26,699 bases of DNA from Basidiobolus heterosporus B8920 (lineage: Eukaryota; Basidiobolomycota; Basidiobolomycetes; Basidiobolales; Basidiobolaceae): positions 1 to 26,699 of the forward strand of contig JNET01032441.1 in the NCBI GenBank assembly GCA_000697455.1, in the 5' to 3' direction. Below are positions 20,218 through 26,699 of this stretch, one piece after another; positions within the stretch are counted from its first letter, which is position 1, and the number at the start of each line of letters is the position of its first letter. The position numbers and the translations under genes were made by a program. Below the pieces are notes generated by a model. The model saw only the letters and a program-made list of their open reading frames with translations, was not told the origin of the DNA and made no database searches.

Positions 20218-22287
20218 TTAAGATAAGCACACCAGCAGGGCCAACCATGCAATATATGAAAAGGCGTCGACTGCAGTCGATCCAGAGGCTACGACGGCAT
20301 TGATGGATTTTGCTAGTGAACGATGAGTTGAGGGGCATCATAGGTTAGGGAGAGGCTTAGGGTTTTGCTTACCAGAACAGTCTAAATGGCACTGAAATGC
20401 CAGTGTGCTGCGATCGCTGATCCGGTCATTGGTTGGGCAGCCGTTGAGAGGGTTTGGCTGAACCCTGCAGAAGGTCAGGTTCCTTGGTGATGGGATATCT
20501 GGAAATACACTGTTGAGAGCATTGAAGTGGATGGCCCTGGAATTGCGATATGTTTAGAAAGCACAATCCAATGGCATGCAAGAAGAATACGTACAATCGC
20601 TGGAGTCGCTCTAAACCACCCAACGAGTCAGGGACCGGGCCCACAAGCTGATTCTGTGAGAGGTATCTGGCCATATCGCTTAGTGGGTTTGATCCATGGT
20701 GCTGGCAGGTGCTCAACTTACAGTCTCTCGAGATTTTTCAGCTCTCCAATGTTACTGGGGATGCTTCCGATAAGTCTGTTGTGTGACATGTCACTATATA
20801 TGGTTACTTAGTCAAGTACACAAACACATGGCCGGAATAGAATGGAAATTGATTGGGCATAGACTTACAGGGAAATCATGTTGGCTAGACCGGTGTACGA
20901 GGCAGGGATATTCCCCTGGAATTTGTTGTAACTTATGGAACTGCCATGAAAAGGGTCAGAAATGCGTTAGCCAAGTGCTACCTGACTTTACTAACATGGT
21001 TCGAAGTTCTGTGCATCTGGACAGGCCTTCGGGCAATGGCCCATCCAACATGTTGTGCCTCAAATACCTACAAATGGCCATTAGCGTTGTGCTAGTGTTG
21101 GTGTTGGGTCTGAGATGAACCTACAGTGAACGCAGCTTGGCCAGGTTCCCGATATCCTCGGGAATGCCTCCTCGAAGCTGGTTGTAATCTAAAGCACTAG
21201 GAGATCAGGTCAGTTGGCCAATCCTCGAACACATTTCCCAATCACAGGCTAAACACTCATACAGAATCTCAAGGCTGCCTATTTGAAAGATCACCGGTGG
21301 GATAATATCAGCAAACTGGTTGTTACTCAGGAATCTGCCATAAAAGGTAGATTAGCTAGTGTTGGAAATGAAAGGTCGGATGTGAAATCCTTACAATCCC
21401 CTGAGGTAAGTCAAGCGGTTAAGAGAAGCAGGGAGGCTGGTGAATGAATTGTTTCGTAGGTGCCTGAGGACTTCTGATTAGTCAGTACAATCACAAGTTC
21501 ATGATAGTTACTTACAGGCTTTGCAGACTGCTCATCCCCCCAAGAAAATCCCCAATGGCCCCGCCTAGACTATTTCCATCCAGATTCCTAGGATTTGCAA
21601 TTTAGTATAGACTCATGATTCTACCACACATCTTGAAGAACACACATAGAAAGCAGAGAAGACAGCGCCCCAAGAGATTCCGGTAATCGTCCTGACAGTT
21701 GGTTCCTGCTGAGATCCCTGTATACGGAATGGGGTTAGGATCACACTGGATCATGATGACTAGATGATGCAAGCGCACAGGGTAAGCAAACCAGAGAGTT
21801 GACCAACTTCAGGGGGAATCGAACCGGATACGTCATTTGCTGGAAGTCGAACACCTTTGACTCTCCCGCTCTTGTTGCAAGTGATTCCATACCAACTACA
21901 ACAACTTAAGGTATCCGGGGAATCCCATCCATCTTTCTTCACCCACCCGATACCATTCGTAGTGGAATACATTGCCTTAAGTATTGCACAGTCTGCACGA
22001 AGATCCGCCTGCTGGGCCTCATTCAGTAGAGCACCGATAGGAAGCCCTGGGGCAGTAACTTCAGTAGGTTGAGGAACAACATGTGATTCTGAGGGATCTG
22101 CCGAATTTTCGACCACCTCGATCTCATCCAAAGGCTCGGGGAACTCTGAAGCGTCTTCAGGGGATGGTGCAGACTCGGCGTTTATCCCATTTGATGAAGG
22201 AATCCTCTCTTGCCGTTCCTGGGACAATACCTCGAAACTTGGGAGCAGCCAGAGACCCAAGACCAACCAAAGAGATTGAAATTTCAT
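20218..22287 (-). CDS. Secreted leucine-rich-repeat protein with probable GPI anchor
   Basis: Twelve minus-strand exons: 22287-21779, 21717-21646, 21587-21516, 21463-21395, 21334-21263, 21196-21125, 21067-20996, 20940-20869, 20793-20722, 20666-20595, 20536-20373 and 20312-20218; 1,413 bases, 470 residues. Residues 1-22 are a signal peptide (hydrophobic core LWLVLGLWLLPSF). An acidic Pro/Glu/Ser linker follows to about residue 85. Residues 90-140 form a plant-type LRR N-terminal cap (CC.WYGITC motif). Then come about ten 24-residue repeats of the LxxLxLSxNxLxGxIPxxLGxL type. The end is a cysteine-containing cap and a hydrophobic tail (AFSYIAWLALLVCLS) after small residues (ASGSTA), as in GPI-anchored proteins. 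It is probably displayed on the plasma membrane or wall and used for recognition or adhesion; the ligand is unknown. There is no kinase domain. Introns 1-10 are all phase 2. The first donor is a non-standard GTGCGC, chosen because it restores an exact LRR. Confidence 0.88.
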
Positions 22288-22352
22288 CCTTCTTCTAGTC
22301 AGCTCAGCTTAAATGGCTAAAATGATATCTCAGCCACCTTATTTTCGCTAGC

Positions 22353-22360
22353 TTTATATA
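22353..22360 (-). promoter_or_regulatory. TATA box of the LRR gene
   Basis: The minus strand reads TATATAAA about 65 bases before the ATG at 22287. Position and sequence fit a core promoter. Confidence 0.45.
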
Positions 22361-23066
22361 GAAAAGAATATCTAGAAATCCGGGGCAGATGCAAGTGACT
22401 GTACTCACCGAAGGACAACATGGAGTTGTCATGAAGACTAGACTGGTATGAGGACAACGCTGAGTGGTAATCACCAAGTTACAGGTATGCTAGGCAACAG
22501 CCATGTGAAAAGCATGCCCAGTAAGCAATGTAAATCGGCCACTTGCTCGCTTCCCTTGCATCTCTCCATGTCATGGAGTCAGTGCACGTTTGACCATTCG
22601 AGAAACAGGCGGGGATTGTTGCAAATTCAAGGCCATTTGTTCGCTCATCTCGAGAATCATGTGTTCTATCATCATCGAGCCAATTACATCCTCGACTGCA
22701 GAGTCCCAGTCTGATCAGGAGTTACGTGGACGCGTGAAAAGAATGATCACAGGAATTGCGCAACTTTTTTGGCCAATGCTAGTGCTTGTTCAGCTTGCAA
22801 ACTCCCTTACTGGCTACTGATAAGTTACTACGCCTAGATTTCGGAATTCCCCAGCAGATCGCATTAGCAGCTAGTGGGTGAGACTCAGGTCATCGGGAGA
22901 TCGGTGAGCAGGACGTGCACTGCAGGTACTCTCGAAACGAGTCCGATGTTCCACCCTTTTAGGCCATCGGTGTCGCGTTGTTTTAGGCTCTTGGTTTCCC
23001 GCATTCACCAAAGTCAAACGTTCAACACGCGGCTCCTACGACAAAGATCCCTCTAGCAACACTCTC

Positions 23067-23073
23067 TACGTCA
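23067..23073 (+). promoter_or_regulatory. CRE-like site TACGTCA upstream of the bZIP gene
   Basis: TACGTCA contains the ACGT core preferred by many fungal bZIP factors. It lies 590 bases upstream of the bZIP start. Autoregulation is possible but only inferred. Confidence 0.3.
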
Positions 23074-23456
23074 TCCTCGTCAGAAGCACGAACGGCCATG
23101 CCGAACGTTCCCTCCCTCGTCACGCGAAGATGGCAAATTTCATTCTCTACAGCGTACCTCGTTTGCACCAACTATACGCTGACACAAAGCTTCATCGAAG
23201 AACCAATCACTCACTTTACCATCCACCATTCAGGTTGCATCACTTGGATCGGCCAAACTGGATTGCCCCTTGCCTGAACAGATTTATTGCAACAACAACA
23301 AAGCTTCATGCGATTTGCATTTCAATCAGACTCAGCCTCAGCCTTGTCTGAGTTCGCAATTTCATTAGGGTTCGGATTGAGATCTGAAGTGGGTTTTGAC
23401 ATTGGATCCAAATAAATTAAGACACTCGGGTTTCACCCAAATAACCTCGCTGCGCC

Positions 23457-23480
23457 CGAGTGAGCAATCGAGTGAGCAAT
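23457..23480. repeat. Tandem duplication of a 12-bp unit
   Basis: CGAGTGAGCAAT occurs twice head to tail, about 180 bases upstream of the bZIP start. No function is known. Confidence 0.9.
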
Positions 23481-23660
23481 CCTTGGCGTAGGTATTAAAG
23501 GGACTGCTTGGTTGGACCTAGCCCTGTCAACAATCATCTAACGCAATTATCTGGCCATCTGCTCACCTCTTGCCAAACCCATCTCACCCGTGGCCATCAT
23601 AGTATACTAATTTATCTTTCCCAATAACCAAGGTGGATCTCCGGCGAATATAAAGTCGAC

Positions 23661-24824
23661 ATGAACCCTCTGCTTACTTCTGTTTCACCACACATGATCA
23701 CCAAACAACTACCCACCCCCACTCCCATCCATACACTCATGGACCAGTTTACCAACGGCAAGGGTAGCACAGTGAACGAGGGAGGCGAGTTCAACCAAGT
23801 ATTCTCTACCGACTATCTGAGCAACAGCGACAACGATGCCCATTACGACAACTCGAATCTCTCCGACACACATAACAGCGTGAGTGAGGACGAGTTTCTT
23901 ATAAACTACAACTTTGGCACGAACATGGTTACCCAGCCCGCGTTTACAAACGACATGATGGCTCAGGGCTCGTTGGCCCCCTCGTACGACTTTGACAGTC
24001 GCCTGACCTCCAGCAAGTTTGACTGGAGCAATTTCCATGACACCGCACCAGCAGGCTCAATCTCAGGCGTGTCTATGAATTCTATGCCCATCCTGGTCAA
24101 CAATCCATCTGACCCGCCCACCCAGCGACGACCCAGTCTTCCAGAGGATGGAGAAGCAAATGACTTCCATACGATGAATGATCTTAATCCTCGGAAAAGG
24201 ATATTCTCCTGGGCAGAGATGAACCATTCGAACTACTTTGGTTCAGACATGGACTTTTCCCAATCCGTTCGTAGGTCCTCGGTCAACATCCCTCTACAGG
24301 ATATGCGTAACCCGAACTACTTGGACCCGTACACCGGAAAGGATGCCACCCATCTCAATGCCAATCCAACCAACTCAGTACCGAGTCGAAACTCATTTCC
24401 ATTGGATGATGCGCTCTCGAACTCCCCTTCGTTTCCATCTGATGACACCTTCAAACACAAATCAAAAACCAAGAAGTCCAGAGAGAATCCCGGCTTAACC
24501 CCAGGGAAGAAGCATTCCAGCGCCATGCCAGACGGAAATGAACCCGATATACACCAAACTGTGGTTGAAAAACGTCTTAACCGAAGACGTGAAAGGAATA
24601 GATTGGCTGCACGTCGTAGTCGTGAGAAACGTACTCAATTCTTACGAGATCTTGAGGGACTGAATGATTCACTACGTAGCGAAAACAATGCGCTCAAAGG
24701 CAAGCTCTGTGAGGTGTTGCGGGAGTTGGAGATCCTTCGAGGTACTACTACAACGGATGGAAATCCCCACCCTTCTCCACCCAAGTCCAATCTCAACCTC
24801 AATCTCAACCTCAACCGTCGGTAG
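23661..24824 (+). CDS. bZIP transcription factor
   Basis: The single exon codes for 387 residues. The bZIP domain is near the C-terminus, about residues 303-365. The basic region contains RNRLAARRSREKR with the invariant Asn and Arg of the N-x2-AA-x2-SR motif. A leucine zipper with about four heptads follows (FLRDLEGL, SLRSEN, ALKGKL, EVLREL). The protein should dimerise and bind ACGT-core DNA in the nucleus. The first 280 residues are disordered, rich in Asn, Ser, Asp and Pro, and acidic in places (an activation-domain composition). A Lys-rich patch (KHKSKTKKSR) may aid nuclear import. The subfamily is unclear: the basic region resembles ATF/CREB- and Gcn4-like factors, but no other diagnostic domain is visible. 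The C-terminus ends in an Asn-Leu dipeptide run coded by a 12-bp repeat. Three further in-frame ATGs occur in the first 100 codons; the first ATG was kept. AATAAA lies at 25078-25083. Confidence 0.93.
   Translation: MNPLLTSVSPHMITKQLPTPTPIHTLMDQFTNGKGSTVNEGGEFNQVFSTDYLSNSDNDAHYDNSNLSDTHNSVSEDEFLINYNFGTNMVTQPAFTNDMMAQGSLAPSYDFDSRLTSSKFDWSNFHDTAPAGSISGVSMNSMPILVNNPSDPPTQRRPSLPEDGEANDFHTMNDLNPRKRIFSWAEMNHSNYFGSDMDFSQSVRRSSVNIPLQDMRNPNYLDPYTGKDATHLNANPTNSVPSRNSFPLDDALSNSPSFPSDDTFKHKSKTKKSRENPGLTPGKKHSSAMPDGNEPDIHQTVVEKRLNRRRERNRLAARRSREKRTQFLRDLEGLNDSLRSENNALKGKLCEVLRELEILRGTTTTDGNPHPSPPKSNLNLNLNLNRR
24789..24815 (+). repeat. 12-bp repeat coding the Asn-Leu tail of the bZIP protein
   Basis: AATCTCAACCTC is present twice plus a partial third copy. 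It encodes alternating Asn and Leu just before the terminal Arg-Arg. Its length is likely to vary between strains. Confidence 0.85.
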
Positions 24825-25077
24825 ATTCATTCATCTGACTAGAAAATGACCAATTCATTTGCAGTGTCCATCCAGCCACGACCAACGTGTAAAAATAATG
24901 AACTTTCTGTACAATTCTTTCTTTCTTGCGCTGATCTCCTGAAGTCACTACACATCGCACCGCACCGCACCCCACTCCAACCCACCATTCCAATCCCCAT
25001 CCCTATCTCAATCTCTGGTTTATTTAATGTAATATAGAATGTGCTTTTCTTTCAAATCAGATCCATTTCACCAACAT

Positions 25078-25083
25078 AATAAA
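25078..25083 (+). terminator. Poly(A) signal of the bZIP gene
   Basis: AATAAA lies about 255 bases after the bZIP stop. It is the first canonical signal on the plus strand downstream. Confidence 0.4.
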
Positions 25084-25225
25084 ATCACTTTCAACCATTT
25101 CCATTCTCCTCCATCCTCATCTCCTTCCCCTTCCCCTTCCTCTTCCCCGTGACCATAGATATGATCCATAGCTTTACCCTATGGAATTTGCTTAGATCTT
25201 CCCCACTTCCCCACTTTCTCCCCCA

Positions 25226-25257
25226 AACTCGGTTAACCTACGCGGTTTCACCGAGTT
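25226..25257. other. Stem-loop with 8-bp outer and 4-bp inner stems
   Basis: AACTCGGT (25226-25233) pairs perfectly with ACCGAGTT (25250-25257). Inside, AACC (25235-25238) pairs with GGTT (25244-25247) around a five-base loop. It lies about 400 bases after the bZIP stop and beyond its probable poly(A) signal. A GACCGACC direct repeat follows immediately. Confidence 0.7.
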
Positions 25258-25434
25258 CGACCGACCAACTGACCGACCGAAACGTCATTACCATACCAGG
25301 GAAACCAAGAAGTCATCACTAAATCTCCCCATGGATATTGAATGCCAAGCATGAATGTAGATGTTATTTCGAAGATCCTTCCTTTTGACCAAGCCGGGAG
25401 GCTAGGAATAGGAACCGGAAGAGGAATAGAAACA

Positions 25435-25460
25435 GGGACAGGGACAGGGACAGGGACAGG
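25435..25460 (+). repeat. GGGACA hexamer tract, G-quadruplex-capable
   Basis: Four GGGACA units and a terminal GG follow one another without interruption. Four G-triplets separated by three bases each satisfy the standard quadruplex pattern on the plus strand. Confidence 0.9.
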
Positions 25461-25916
25461 AATAAGACAAGAGTACAGATAGGGATAAGAATGAAGATAG
25501 GACAAGAAAAGGAAAACCCAAGTCAAGATAGGTGAACATCCTAATCCAAAGAAAGTCATTCGGAATCCACTGAGTTGGAACAAGTACTAAATCGACCATA
25601 CTATGTCTATGTAGAGTTAGAGTTTGTTTTAAGTCATGCCAAAATAGTATACCATGGCATGTCATAATGCGGCTCCATCCATTCCAGTTTTGATTTTGGT
25701 TTCTGGTGAATCTTGGGGATCCAGGAATGGGGTTTTCTCTTCTGGAATTAGATTGGGTTGAGTTGGGTTCATGAAGTCTGAATTCCCTTCTAATTTCCAT
25801 ATACTCTATTTCAATCATCTTTGTCATTGCCATTGATGTTGGAAACTCATGCTTTGATTCAAATTCCATAAGCGAATGGTGATCGGGTTGATGTACTGGT
25901 TCACCCTATTTTATAC

Positions 25917-25957
25917 TTACCCTTACCCTTACCCTTACCCTTACCCTTACCCTTACC
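25917..25957. repeat. TTACCC hexamer tract, about seven copies
   Basis: Six full TTACCC units and a partial seventh are present. The minus strand reads GGGTAA, which differs from the fungal telomere unit GGGTTA. The G-rich (minus) strand also fits the quadruplex pattern. Confidence 0.92.
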
Positions 25958-26699
25958 ACTCTCTACACCATTATACCCTTATTTCTGTATCCCCTACCTA
26001 AAGGTACGAGAAAACAACCTCAAGGTCAAAGATTTCCATCAGCAACCAACATTTCCCTGACCCAAATCATAATCAAATCTAATGACTCATACTAGATCTT
26101 ACTCTTATTCTATTTCCTTGTCAAATTTTCCCTAGCCAAGGCTCACACTTTAGGTCTTCTTTGAATATTTTTATCACTTAGAAGTACTCAGTATACTTCA
26201 CTTCCTCAAACATGTACAAATGAACTCATACCTTGTACACATATACCTAGAGACTGCCTAACACACTCAACATGTAGTTCTGTTTCTTTATAAAAGTATG
26301 AACATGAACTTTACATTGAAATAAATCCACCAGTATAAGTCCATAATCTTTTAAATCTTCAAATCACTTCCAATAGTGCCTAGAATCTCACAATAGATTA
26401 TAAGATCCAAGCTTAAACTCTTGGGCAAGCTTACAATTACTATTGACAAATATTATCCCTCTACCAACAAGTTTGTTGATTCTGACTATCCAGTCCAAAA
26501 GGGGAAATAAAAATGATGTCACAAGAGTAAGACCTCTTGGACATTGTGATAGGAGAAGAAAAACATCAAGAAAATCAGGAAGATGGCTTATTGTGCTTAA
26601 AGAAGGACTAAAATGACTTGAACTTATTTGACTTAATATTAGGGATTTATGACTCAACCAACATAGCAAGACAAAATTACCATAAGTGTCTTCAAAGCC

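Larger units (their letters stand above)
22288..23660. other. 1.4 kb divergent intergenic region between the LRR and bZIP genes
   Basis: This holds the two divergent promoters. It contains the LRR TATA box, a CRE-like TACGTCA at 23067-23073, a TTAGGG at 23365-23370 and a 12-bp direct duplication at 23457-23480. Several open frames of 60-88 codons overlap one another in different frames and show no similarity, so no gene is called. The leader of the bZIP gene may be several hundred bases long. Confidence 0.6.
24825..26699. other. Gene-free right end, rich in simple repeats
   Basis: The bZIP 3' flank runs into pyrimidine-rich and repetitive sequence. It contains a CGCAC triplet of repeats near 24956-24970, a C/T tract at about 25100-25150, a stem-loop at 25226-25257, a GGGACA tract at 25435-25460 and a TTACCC tract at 25917-25957. 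From about 25960 to the end the DNA is AT-rich and unremarkable. The open frames at 25402-25869 and 26388-26669 (minus) are low-complexity or unlike any known family. Confidence 0.6.

Noticed and set aside
25402-25869. Minus-strand open frame of 155 codons
   Set aside because: Its second half is translated GGGACA repeat (Cys-Pro run) and the first half has no known similarity. There is no supporting splice or promoter context.
25917-25957. Interstitial telomere repeat or chromosome end
   Set aside because: The unit is TTACCC/GGGTAA, not TTAGGG/CCCTAA in any rotation or strand. It is a hexamer microsatellite, flanked on both sides by ordinary sequence.
26388-26669. Minus-strand open frame of 93 codons near the right edge
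   Set aside because: It lies in AT-rich sequence with Ser/Leu-rich, low-complexity translation. Nothing marks it as coding.

Overview
The window looks like nuclear DNA from a fungus, probably an early-diverging one. The genes are compact and rich in small GT-AG introns (mostly 52-75 bases, often with a CTAAC/CTAAT-like branch point). They include a class II fructose-bisphosphate aldolase, an APSES-type regulator, a bZIP factor and the Mediator subunit MED12. The intron density (27 exons in one gene) and a plant-type leucine-rich-repeat cell-surface protein favour a zoosporic or Mucoromycota-like lineage over a yeast. That placement is an inference; no rRNA or mitochondrial marker is present.

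Layout, left to right. Positions 1-1252 (minus): 5' part of a meiotic recombination gene of the Mei4/Rec24 family, cut by the window edge. Positions 1757-4184 (minus): ten-exon gene for a three-RRM RNA-binding protein. Positions 4185-7335: a 3.1 kb gene-free divergent intergenic region with a 9-bp minisatellite and a tRNA-derived SINE-like element. Positions 7336-14058 (plus): 27-exon MED12/SRB8 gene of about 1,650 codons. Positions 14884-15960 (plus): intronless FBA1 with a recognisable TATA/CCAAT promoter. Positions 16112-19597 (minus): five-exon transcription regulator with an N-terminal winged helix and two APSES/KilA-N domains, tail-to-tail with FBA1. Positions 20218-22287 (minus): twelve-exon secreted LRR protein with a probable GPI signal, in which each repeat sits on its own exon. 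Positions 23661-24824 (plus): intronless bZIP factor. Positions 24825-26699: gene-free and full of simple repeats, including two runs with G-quadruplex potential.

The genes do not form a pathway. Three or four concern gene expression (MED12 in the Mediator kinase module, the APSES regulator, the bZIP factor, the RRM protein), one is central glycolysis, one is meiotic and one is cell-surface. All exon structures were derived by hand from splice signals and reading-frame continuity. For each complete gene the summed exon length is a multiple of three. I found no CRISPR array, no intact tRNA or rRNA gene and no intact mobile element. The most distinctive items are the one-exon-per-repeat LRR gene, the winged-helix plus double-APSES regulator, the Mei4 homologue recoverable only after splicing out micro-introns, and an 11-bp-periodic AT-rich array upstream of the APSES gene.
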